Origin: Clostridia bacterium
Lineage (GTDB): Bacteria; Bacillota; Clostridia; Christensenellales; CAG-917
DNA: 12,262 nucleotides
Direction: 5' to 3'
NCBI GenBank assembly: GCA_017500745.1
Contig: JAFVYE010000037.1
Coordinates: 1-12,262, forward strand
This document shows, in pieces, positions 6,238 through 12,262 of this stretch. Every line of letters starts with the position of its first letter. The first letter of the stretch is position 1. The translations under genes and the position numbers were made by a program. The notes below the pieces were generated by a model that made no database searches, was not told where the DNA came from, and was given only the letters and a program-made list of their open reading frames with translations.

Positions 6238-7741
6238 GGTTCTTTCCGTATGCTGCCTTAAACTCTGATGAAGCGTTCAAAGCATCCTTTATTTCAAGTG
6301 AGCAATCACCTTCAGCTTGTGTCTTGACAATGACGCTGTCTCCAAGGACGTCACAATCAATGCCGGTGACCACACTGCTTTGACTGCGGTCAAAGCTCTC
6401 TGCAATTTGAAGGATGACGCTGAGCTTGCGCACTGCATCCAAATCCTCGGGAGTGAGGACGCTTGCAAACTTTTGAATGTCCTCTTTGGGGATTTCGCTG
6501 GACTTGCGATGTCCGCTGGCAACAAGTGCTGCAAGAATCAGATCCTTGTGGGGCACGCCGTAAAGGTTGCTGTTGAGGATTATGTAACTTAAATGCAAAT
6601 GATGATTGTAGTACTTGATGCGCATGCCACTATCGTGCAAGAGTGATGCAATCTTGAGCACTCTCACGTATGCTCTGGGCAACTTGTGCAACACCTTGAG
6701 TTGCTTGAAGAGCTGGATGGACAAATTGTACACTTGCTCTGCATGGTTCTCGTTGATGTCAAAGTATTTCATCAAGGTGTGCAGAGAGTGTCCAAGAACG
6801 TCACTAATGGGACGCTCGTTGACACCGGGGACTGCATAGCGGAACATTGCGCCCTCTCTAAGACCGCATCCGCTGACGGTGATCTTTTCAAAGTTGAAGC
6901 GGTTGAACACTGCCTTCATCACAGCAAGTGCGCTGGGGAAGATGTCTGCTCTGCCACTTGAAAGCCCCTTGATTTTCATGGTGCTGTCAAGGTCAAGTTT
7001 GCGTATGGTTGAGTAGATTGTTTCAAACTCGCTCATGGGCAACTCGTAGTTGTGAGTCATGCTGAAAGGATATTTTCTCACAAGACGGCTGATTCTGCCC
7101 AGATTTCTAAATGAGCCACCTACGCCAACAAAGCTGGTGTCGGGGTCAACTTGGCTGAGCCAAGGGATTTTGTTAAGTTGTTCGCCAATGAACTCCTCAA
7201 TCTTTCTTGCTCTCTCTTCGGGCTCACTGCTGTCGTTCTTGAAGAGGTCTGTGAGAGTGACTGCGCCAAAGGGAAGAGTGTCATAGTGAATGAGGTTTCT
7301 ACGATTGTAATAAATGAGGTTGGTGGAGCCACCGCCCATTTCCATAATCAAGCCCTTGGGGACGTCCATTGAGTTGATGACGCCTTGATAAACAAGCATT
7401 GCTTGTTCCTCAACAGAGAGGACCTTGATTTTGATGCCACAAGTCATCGCCACTTCGTCAAGGAAAGACTTTTGGTTTTTGGCACGGCGGACGGCTGCTG
7501 TTGCGTATGCAAAGATTTTGTCCACATGGTTTGCGTCGCAAAGGCGGCGGAACATGGTGAGCGTTTTGATGGTTTGAGCAATGCGTTGGGGCTTGATAAA
7601 GCCATCCCAATCCATGTCTTGTCCAAGACGCACGGACTCCTTCAACTCATCAAAAACTACGAAGTATCCCCCTTCAAGTACGTTGACCAAAACCAGTCTC
7701 GCTGAATTTGAACCAATGTCTATGATTGCGATTTTTTCCAT
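6224..7741 (-). CDS. ppx: Ppx/GppA family phosphatase (exopolyphosphatase) with HD-type C-terminal region
   Basis: 505 residues, matching long Ppx/GppA proteins, which release phosphate from polyphosphate or convert pppGpp to ppGpp in the cytoplasm. The N-terminal actin-like ATPase fold shows DIGSNSARL (residues 8-16), YATAAVRRAKN (79-89), VLSVEEQAML (107-116, with the likely catalytic Glu), MEMGGGSTNL (133-142) and TLPFGAVTLTDLF (155-167). GCGLREGAMF (291-300) closes the core. The C-terminal part (about 310-450) carries LLHDSGM (367-373), the HD motif of the helical domain found in this family. The start ATG at 7741 has AGGAG eleven bases upstream, a rather long spacing. It is the first gene of ppx-maf-mreB-like and follows a 187-base gap that holds a promoter. 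Sequence alone does not separate Ppx from GppA activity. Confidence 0.92.
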   Translation of the reverse strand: MEKIAIIDIGSNSARLVLVNVLEGGYFVVFDELKESVRLGQDMDWDGFIKPQRIAQTIKTLTMFRRLCDANHVDKIFAYATAAVRRAKNQKSFLDEVAMTCGIKIKVLSVEEQAMLVYQGVINSMDVPKGLIMEMGGGSTNLIYYNRRNLIHYDTLPFGAVTLTDLFKNDSSEPEERARKIEEFIGEQLNKIPWLSQVDPDTSFVGVGGSFRNLGRISRLVRKYPFSMTHNYELPMSEFETIYSTIRKLDLDSTMKIKGLSSGRADIFPSALAVMKAVFNRFNFEKITVSGCGLREGAMFRYAVPGVNERPISDVLGHSLHTLMKYFDINENHAEQVYNLSIQLFKQLKVLHKLPRAYVRVLKIASLLHDSGMRIKYYNHHLHLSYIILNSNLYGVPHKDLILAALVASGHRKSSEIPKEDIQKFASVLTPEDLDAVRKLSVILQIAESFDRSQSSVVTGIDCDVLGDSVIVKTQAEGDCSLEIKDALNASSEFKAAYGKNLEIL

Positions 7742-7786
7742 ATTAAGCTATTCTCCTTAGGCAATCGCCTTTTGCTAATATATCGT

Positions 7787-7810
7787 GGGGTGGGCAAGCC
7801 CAAACTCCCC
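7787..7810 (-). other. Bulged hairpin in the ppx leader RNA
   Basis: The minus-strand RNA here can fold as GGGG paired with CCCC and UGGG paired with CCCA around a CUUG tetraloop, with a four-base bulge on the 5' side. It falls inside the expected 5' leader of ppx, about 45 bases before the start codon. No U tract follows, so it is not a terminator. A regulatory or RNA-stabilising role is only a guess. Confidence 0.4.
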
Positions 7811-7822
7811 TATTGTGTAAAT

Positions 7823-7851
7823 ATTTTATAATATTTTTTCGGTATATTCAA
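7823..7851 (-). promoter_or_regulatory. Sigma-A-type promoter for ppx-maf-mreB-like
   Basis: On the minus strand TTGAAT (7846-7851) and TAAAAT (7823-7828) are 17 bases apart in an AT-rich stretch. The predicted leader to the ppx ATG is about 75 bases. No convincing terminator follows rnfB, so read-through from the rnf genes could add to this promoter. Confidence 0.65.
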
Positions 7852-7858
7852 GACCGAA
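7838..7858 (-). repeat. Inverted repeat around the ppx -35 box, possible operator
   Basis: TTCGGT (7838-7843) and ACCGAA (7853-7858) form a perfect inverted repeat with a 9-base spacer that contains the whole -35 element. A protein bound here would cover the -35. Read on the plus strand it is followed by T-rich sequence, but there is no plus-strand gene for it to terminate. Confidence 0.4.
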
Positions 7859-7928
7859 TTTCATTTTTTTTGTTTAGATTGCTATTTTTTGCAAATTGCC
7901 CCTATTAGATGCGCCGTTTTTTCAAAAA

Positions 7929-8759
7929 TTACTCTTGATTTTCCGTGCTTACAATACACTTTACGGGGCATTTGTCTTTGCAAAGACCGCATCCCGTGCA
8001 CTTTGAATAATCAAAGACAGGAAGATTGTTGACAATCTCAATTGCGTGGTTGGGACACACCTTTGCACAAAGTCCACATCCAAGGCAGGCACGAGAACAA
8101 ATTGCCTTGGTGTCCTTGACTCCTCTCAAACAATTTGAGCAAGCCACGTAGTACTTGGCAGTCTTTGGAATGCGCTTGATGATCTTTTTGGGGCAAGCAG
8201 TGATGCACTTTCCACAAGCAATGCACTTGTCTTGATTGATGACTGAATATCCTTCGTCATCAACTGTCACTGCGTGCTCGGGACAAGCATCAGAGCAACT
8301 GCCCATGCCAAGACAGCCCCACTTGCACATCTTTCTTCCGCCACCAAGCAGTTCCATACTACGGCAGTTGCCGTAGCCCATATACTCATATTTGTCAAGG
8401 GCGTTGTTGCCACCACGGCAGGCCACAACCACCATCGTTTCCTCTGCGCTGACTGACGTGCCAAGGATTTCTGCAATTTTCTTTTTGTTGTCTGCTGACG
8501 TTGCGTTGCAAGCATTGATGTCTGCTCCGTCCTCAACCAATGCCTTTGCAAAGGCGTCACAGCCGGCATAACCACATGCACCGCAGTTGGCACCTGAAAG
8601 GTGAGATCTCACTTGTCCAATTCTTTCGTCCTCTTTGACGGCGAACTTCTTTCCGCACACTGCAAGGAGAATGCCAAACACAAGTGCCAATGCAAACAGA
8701 ACCAATACGGAATATAGTATGGTCATAGGATTGACCGTTGCTGAAATCAAAATTGCCAT
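7929..8759 (-). CDS. rnfB: Rnf complex subunit RnfB, multi-cluster ferredoxin-type subunit
   Basis: 276 residues. RnfB receives electrons from reduced ferredoxin and passes them through iron-sulfur clusters into the membrane complex. An N-terminal membrane helix spans about residues 12-34. Next is the Fe4S domain CGACGYAGCDAFAKALVEDG with cysteines 59, 62, 67 and 84. Four-cysteine sets follow: Cys145/149/155/159, CIACGKCITACP (179-190), CLGCGLCAKVCP (225-236) and CTGCGLCKDKCP (254-265), with an extra CSNC (207-210). The start ATG 8759 has AGGAGGAG a few bases upstream and lies nine bases after rnfA. It is the last gene of rnfCDGEAB, the standard clostridial order. The length and cluster number are normal for anaerobic Bacillota, longer than the proteobacterial form. 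Confidence 0.95.
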   Translation of the reverse strand: MAILISATVNPMTILYSVLVLFALALVFGILLAVCGKKFAVKEDERIGQVRSHLSGANCGACGYAGCDAFAKALVEDGADINACNATSADNKKKIAEILGTSVSAEETMVVVACRGGNNALDKYEYMGYGNCRSMELLGGGRKMCKWGCLGMGSCSDACPEHAVTVDDEGYSVINQDKCIACGKCITACPKKIIKRIPKTAKYYVACSNCLRGVKDTKAICSRACLGCGLCAKVCPNHAIEIVNNLPVFDYSKCTGCGLCKDKCPVKCIVSTENQE

Positions 8760-8768
8760 ACTCTCCTC

Positions 8769-9356
8769 CTAACTTATCATTCCGCCAAAGGCGGCGAATG
8801 CCATTGCCATGATTGATGCTGCAATAAGAGTGATGGGAAATCCTCTAAATGGCTTTGGCACCAAGCTTACGTCCATCTTCTCTCTGATGCCTGCAAGGAG
8901 CAAGATTGACAACGTGAAGCCAACACCGCTGAATACGCCGTTCAAGAAGGCCTGAAGGAGACTTTCGCCCCCAACCACGCCGTAGGCCTGAACGTTGAGG
9001 ATTGCCACGCCCAAAACTGCGCAGTTTGTTGTGATGAGGGGGAGATAGACCCCAAGGGTACTGTAAAGTGCGGGCATAAATCTCTTGAGCACCATTTCAA
9101 CAAGTTGCACAAGTGCTGCAATGACCAATATGAATGCTATTGTCTGCAAATACTCAATTCCTGCCAGAACAAGCAGTTTTTGGATGAGCCAAGTAAATAT
9201 TGAGGCAACACCCATGACAAAGATGACTGCAAGGCCCATGCCAAGAGCTGTGTCCGTCTTTTTGGACACCCCAAGGAAGGGGCAAATGCCAAGGAATTGA
9301 CAAAGGACAAAGTTGTTGACAAACACTGCACCGATTATCAAAAGAAAGTAGGTCAT
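8769..9356 (-). CDS. rnfA: Rnf complex membrane subunit RnfA
   Basis: 195 residues with six predicted membrane helices, the usual size. RnfA and RnfE form the inverted pair of membrane subunits that, in known Rnf structures, hold an iron-sulfur centre between them and take part in ion transport. Recognisable blocks are FVNNFVLCQFLGICPFLGVS (residues 12-31, with Cys19 and Cys25), LYSTLGVYLPLITTNCAVLG (97-116, with Cys112) and GVGFTLSILLLAGIREKMD (144-162). The start ATG overlaps the rnfE stop as ATGA and has AGGAGG seven to eight bases upstream, so translation is coupled. The stop is nine bases before rnfB. Confidence 0.95.
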   Translation of the reverse strand: MTYFLLIIGAVFVNNFVLCQFLGICPFLGVSKKTDTALGMGLAVIFVMGVASIFTWLIQKLLVLAGIEYLQTIAFILVIAALVQLVEMVLKRFMPALYSTLGVYLPLITTNCAVLGVAILNVQAYGVVGGESLLQAFLNGVFSGVGFTLSILLLAGIREKMDVSLVPKPFRGFPITLIAASIMAMAFAAFGGMIS

Positions 9357-10108
9357 GCTTCCACCTCCTGTCCATCAAGGTTTTCAACCTTGACTTCGGG
9401 CTCATTCTCTGCCATTTCGTCAAGATAGTGTTTCATTTCTTCAATACGCTCTGCTTCGGCAACAAGTTTTTCCTTGCGCTTTTTGTCCGCCTTGTCTGTG
9501 AGCCAATTGATGAGCGCCATCAAAAGACCAAACACCAAAAATCCGCCCGCAGGCATGACAAACACAGACATTGCGTAGTCAGGCAAACTGCCAAGGACAA
9601 GTCCAAACTCTGCTTCTCCCAGTGAGCCCACAAAGATTGTGCCAGAGCCAACAAGCTCTCTTATGAATCCCATTGTCATAAGTGACAACGTGAAGCCAAG
9701 GCCCATGCCAAGTCCGTCAAGGATGCTGTCGCCAACTCTGTTGGTGCTTGCAAATGCCTCTGCTCTTGCCAAGATGATGCAGTTGACGACTATGAGAGGC
9801 AGATAGATGCCAAGTGCGCTGTAAAGCGCAGGGACAAATCTCTTGAGAAGCATCTCAACCAAGGTGACAAAGGTTGCAATGATCAGGACAAAACAAGGAA
9901 TGCGCACCTTGTCTGGAATCACTTTGCGAAGCAAAGATACAAGGGCGTTTGAGCACACCAAAACCAAGGTTGCCGCAAGGCCCATGCCAAGTCCGTTGAA
10001 TGCGCTTGTGGTGACTGCAAGAGTAGGACAAGTGCCCAGGACAAGTCTAAAAACAGGGTTGGATGTGATGATGCCATTGGTCAAAATCTTTGACTTACTC
10101 GTTTTCAT
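9353..10108 (-). CDS. rnfE: Rnf complex membrane subunit RnfE
   Basis: 251 residues, six predicted helices, homologous to RnfA and its partner in the membrane core. Family blocks are TNGIITSNPVFRLVLGTCPT (residues 10-29, with Cys27), ALYSALGIYLPLIVVNC (with the second core Cys) and GLGFTLSLMTMGFIRELVGSG. The C-terminal 45 or so residues after NWLTDK are highly charged (KADKKRKEKL, then an acidic tail) and exceed the usual RnfE, which ends soon after the last helix. The frame is open to 10528, but that part overlaps rnfG in another frame and is not RnfE-like, so I start at ATG 10108, which has a GGGGGTG ribosome site and gives the normal N-terminus. It overlaps the rnfG end by 14 bases and rnfA by four. 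Confidence 0.94.
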   Translation of the reverse strand: MKTSKSKILTNGIITSNPVFRLVLGTCPTLAVTTSAFNGLGMGLAATLVLVCSNALVSLLRKVIPDKVRIPCFVLIIATFVTLVEMLLKRFVPALYSALGIYLPLIVVNCIILARAEAFASTNRVGDSILDGLGMGLGFTLSLMTMGFIRELVGSGTIFVGSLGEAEFGLVLGSLPDYAMSVFVMPAGGFLVFGLLMALINWLTDKADKKRKEKLVAEAERIEEMKHYLDEMAENEPEVKVENLDGQEVEA

Positions 10109-10715
10109 GTGCCACCCCCTTGTTTTGATTGTATGAGTTGACTGCCGCCGCCACGGCGTTGTGATAGCCCTTTGAGGTGTAGGTTGCACCGCTGAGAGCG
10201 TTGATTTCTCCCTTGCCAGCGGGAGTATCTTTTGAGCCGATAAGTTTGATTGTTTCAACGTCGTCACAATCAATGCCAACATACTTTGACTTGTTGGCCT
10301 TTTCCACCTTGTCGTAATAGCCGGCTGTTTCGCCTTGGGCATAGCACTCAATCTCTGTGATGACACCTTCGTTGTTGATGTACACAAGCAACTCCATAGT
10401 GCCGTCCTTTGCGCCCGTACCCACGGCATAAAAACAATATCCAAGGGTTTTGTCGCCGTCTTTTGCCACAAAGCAGTTGTTGACGTTTGTGCCCTTTGAC
10501 ATATTTTCTTCAACAGATACGTCCTCAAGACTTACGCCGTAATAAGTGGCAACTTCCTTCATTATGGTTTCATTGGGATCAACGTAGGTGAGCCAGTTCA
10601 TCACTCCAAGGAGTGCGCTTGCCACAAGAGCAATTACCGCAAGAACAACCACACATTTGACAAGGTCCTTTGTGAAGAAGGGTGCTCTTTTGACTTTTGC
10701 TTCCGACTTAGTCAT
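10095..10715 (-). CDS. rnfG: Rnf complex FMN-binding subunit RnfG
   Basis: 206 residues. One N-terminal membrane anchor (about residues 20-41) precedes an extracytoplasmic FMN-binding domain. The flavinylation motif is INALSGATYTS (171-181). FMN would be linked through phosphate to Thr178 by an ApbE-type transferase, which is not in the window. The usual first residue of the motif is Asp but is Asn172 here. YDKVEKANK and IDCDDVETIKLI are family-like but weakly conserved. The start ATG has GGAGG five bases upstream and overlaps the rnfD stop by eight bases. Length is normal. Confidence 0.93.
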   Translation of the reverse strand: MTKSEAKVKRAPFFTKDLVKCVVVLAVIALVASALLGVMNWLTYVDPNETIMKEVATYYGVSLEDVSVEENMSKGTNVNNCFVAKDGDKTLGYCFYAVGTGAKDGTMELLVYINNEGVITEIECYAQGETAGYYDKVEKANKSKYVGIDCDDVETIKLIGSKDTPAGKGEINALSGATYTSKGYHNAVAAAVNSYNQNKGVAHENE

Positions 10716-11799
10716 TTGCCCCTCCTTCTGCAGACTTCAAGGCCTTTTTTGCCTCTCTTTCCGCACGCTTGTTTTTGATGATAAGGACAAAGTCCTTCTT
10801 GGGCTGACCAAACACTCTGGGCCTTATCTTTTCAAGGAGAGGTGTGACAATGTTCATAAGAAGGATTGCAAAGGACACACCCTCGGGATATGAGCCGAAC
10901 TTTCTGATGATCACGGTGATGAAGCCAAGGAGAACGCCGTATATTACAACTGCCACCGTTGACTTGGGAGATGTTGCATAGTCCGTTGCCATAAAGAAAG
11001 CACCAAACAAAAGACCGCCACTGAGGAGACCTGACCAAACGTACTCGCCAACGTATCCTGTGTTTGCGTAGAAAATTGCTGTGAACACCACCGTTGCACC
11101 AATATAGATGACGGGGATGCGCACGTCAATGACACGGCGGATTGTGAGATAAAGTCCGCCAATCAACACAGCAAGTGCGCTGACCTCCCCTGCGCTTCCA
11201 CCTATGCGTCCAAGGAACATATCAAGAGCAGAAAGTCCCTCAACAGGATTTCCGCCTGCTCCTTTGATGACGGCGAGAGGGGTTGCAGTTGTGATGGCGT
11301 CAGGCAAATTGATGTTGACTGCGTGTGTGAAATAACTGAAAAGGTTTGCTCCATTTGAAAGGTCAATGGGTGCAACAAACTTGGTCATAACTCCTGCCCA
11401 GCAGAGCATAACAAAAATTCTTGCTGTCGCTGCGGGGTTGGCAAAGTTTCTTCCAATGCCACCAAAGAGCATCTTGACAATGATGATTGCAAATGCTGCG
11501 CCCACGATTGCCACGTAAAAAGGCACCACGGGAGGCAAGCACAAAGCAAAAATCATGCCCGTGACTATGGCAGACAAATCTCTTGTGCTGTTTTGCTTTT
11601 TGAGCGCAAGATTGAAAGCCCATTCACAGAACACCGCAGTGCCCACGGACAACACCATCAAAAACAGGGGATAAAATCCGTACAGCAACACCGATGCTAT
11701 GGTTGCAGGGGACAATGCGATGATGACGTCAAGCATCAACTTTTGGGTGGTTGACTTTGAGGAGATATGAGGGGAGGATGAAACTATGTATTTGCTCAT
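10708..11799 (-). CDS. rnfD: Rnf complex membrane subunit RnfD
   Basis: 363 residues with about eight to ten membrane helices, the NqrB/RnfD family. It carries a covalent FMN and forms part of the electron path across the membrane. The N-terminus SSSPHISSKSTTQKLMLDVI is the family hallmark. GGIGRNFANPAATARIFV (113-130) follows. The flavinylation motif is DAITTATPLA (167-176), with Thr173 the likely site. MATDYATSPKS and GSYPEGVSFAILLMNIVTPL are the conserved late blocks. The tail after FGQPKKDF is basic. The start ATG shares one base with the rnfC stop (TAATG) and has GGGGG upstream, so translation is coupled to rnfC. Confidence 0.95.
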   Translation of the reverse strand: MSKYIVSSSPHISSKSTTQKLMLDVIIALSPATIASVLLYGFYPLFLMVLSVGTAVFCEWAFNLALKKQNSTRDLSAIVTGMIFALCLPPVVPFYVAIVGAAFAIIIVKMLFGGIGRNFANPAATARIFVMLCWAGVMTKFVAPIDLSNGANLFSYFTHAVNINLPDAITTATPLAVIKGAGGNPVEGLSALDMFLGRIGGSAGEVSALAVLIGGLYLTIRRVIDVRIPVIYIGATVVFTAIFYANTGYVGEYVWSGLLSGGLLFGAFFMATDYATSPKSTVAVVIYGVLLGFITVIIRKFGSYPEGVSFAILLMNIVTPLLEKIRPRVFGQPKKDFVLIIKNKRAEREAKKALKSAEGGAND

Positions 11800-12059
11800 T
11801 ACTTGTTCCCCCTTGCTCTAATTTCTTTCTTGGCAAGGCGCATTGATTGCACCAAAGGACGCTTTGCAGGACAAGTGTACGAGCAAACGCCACATTCAAT
11901 ACAATTCATCACGCCCAGCTTGGCAACTTCATCATAGTCGCCACTGAGGATGTATCTGTCCACGTCCTTGGGGAGCAAGTTCATGGGACAGCATTGTATG
12001 CATCTTCCGCAACTGATACATTGAGTGGGCTCGCTTGTGTCAGTTTGCTTTTGTTGAAG
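11799..12059 (-). pseudogene. rnfC: RnfC, C-terminal fragment after an apparent frameshift
   Basis: This stretch is in a different frame from the upstream part of rnfC. It encodes both 4Fe-4S motifs of RnfC: CISCGRCIQCCP starting at 12020, then CIECGVCSYTCP, followed by the typical end AKRPLVQSMRLAKKEIRARG. The frame is open back to a TGA at 12096-12098. Homology should join near 12021-12062. A gene caller would probably start at ATG 11984, but that lies after the first cluster motif, so it is not the true start. RnfC carries the NADH/FMN site at the cytoplasmic face of the complex. Without this part it would lack its iron-sulfur relay. One missing base, real or from sequencing, explains the arrangement. 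Confidence 0.85.
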
Positions 12060-12262
12060 AACATGAGGGCCGAAGTGCCTTTGGTGGTTGACGCATCAAG
12101 AGTGGCTTGAGCAAAACCCATCATAGGGCCACCGCTGATGACCTTTCTTGTGACGTCCTCTGCCACGCTTCCACGACATTCATCATAGATGAATGAATAT
12201 TGAACACCAGACCTCATCCAGAAGTTGCCACGCTTTTCAACACCCTTGCCAGCAATGGTCAT
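11981..12262 (-). pseudogene. rnfC: RnfC, upstream fragment (partial at window edge, ends early by frameshift)
   Basis: 93 residues are visible and the gene continues beyond the window. Residues 1-34 match the ligand-binding SLBB-like part of RnfC. The block KVISGGPMMGFAQATLDAS (40-58) and TKGTSAL (60-66) are strongly conserved in the family. After about MFFNKS the frame leaves the family sequence, reads 20 or so unrelated residues and stops at 11981-11983, just as the expected CxxCxxCxxxCP motif appears in another frame. The stop overlaps an ATG of the downstream frame by chance as ATGA. This is one gene broken by a single-base change rather than two genes. Confidence 0.85.

Noticed and set aside
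7757..7775. Small hairpin AGGCAATCGCCT before the ppx ribosome site, with T run on the plus strand
   Set aside because: Only a four-base stem, with no plus-strand gene to terminate and no T run in the direction of ppx.
7859..7928. Terminator for the rnf operon after rnfB
   Set aside because: The region is rich in A and T runs, but I found no stem longer than four bases followed by T in the minus direction.
10109..10528. N-terminal extension of the rnfE frame by about 140 codons
   Set aside because: It overlaps rnfG in another frame, is Thr/Lys/Gln-rich and unlike RnfE; the ATG at 10108 gives the family N-terminus.
11981..12062. Programmed -1 frameshift in rnfC
   Set aside because: No X XXY YYZ slippery heptamer in the right frame; only a run of four A. 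RnfC is not known to use recoding. Sequence error or mutation is simpler.
1..12262. Mobile elements, CRISPR arrays, tRNA or rRNA genes
   Set aside because: No direct repeat array, transposase, integrase or tRNA-like cloverleaf was seen; nearly all sequence is accounted for by compact core genes.

Overview
The window reads as core chromosome of an anaerobic, Clostridia-like member of the Bacillota, probably an uncultured lineage. The evidence is a clostridial-type rnfCDGEAB cluster, a Maf/MreB-type/MinD/MinE run, a SpoIVFB-like M50 protease, a clostridial-type ROK glucokinase and a B12-type radical SAM protein of a kind usually found near these genes. The taxonomic placement is inferred from gene content and order. 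Every supported gene lies on the minus strand, so transcription runs from high to low coordinates. Genes are tightly packed with short overlaps. The longest gap without a gene is about 187 bases (7742-7928).

Region 1 (12262 to 7929) is the Rnf membrane complex, a ferredoxin:NAD+ oxidoreductase coupled to ion pumping, in the order rnfC-D-G-E-A-B. RnfC is cut by the upstream window edge and carries an apparent single-base frameshift just before its first iron-sulfur motif. The other five subunits look intact. Region 2 (7741 to 4671) starts at a good sigma-A-type promoter whose -35 element sits inside an inverted repeat. It encodes a Ppx/GppA phosphatase with a C-terminal HD-type region, then a Maf nucleotide pyrophosphatase, then a divergent MreB-like actin, all overlapping. 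A hairpin with a short U tract follows the MreB-like gene.

Region 3 (4605 to 2505) holds MinD and MinE, a small unknown membrane protein and an M50 site-2-type protease. It ends in a perfect 10-bp hairpin followed by five T. Region 4 (2452 to 1) has its own strong promoter, a ROK sugar kinase and a radical SAM protein that runs off the window end.

Together the genes cover energy conservation (Rnf), phosphate and nucleotide housekeeping (Ppx, Maf), cell shape and division placement (MreB-like, MinDE), membrane proteolysis and sugar phosphorylation. I see no mobile element, CRISPR array, tRNA or rRNA. No wholly new system is evident. The best leads are an MreB-like protein with both expected catalytic positions replaced, MinDE without MinC, MreC or MreD beside them, the unknown 74-residue membrane protein, the frameshifted rnfC and the operator-like repeat at the ppx promoter.
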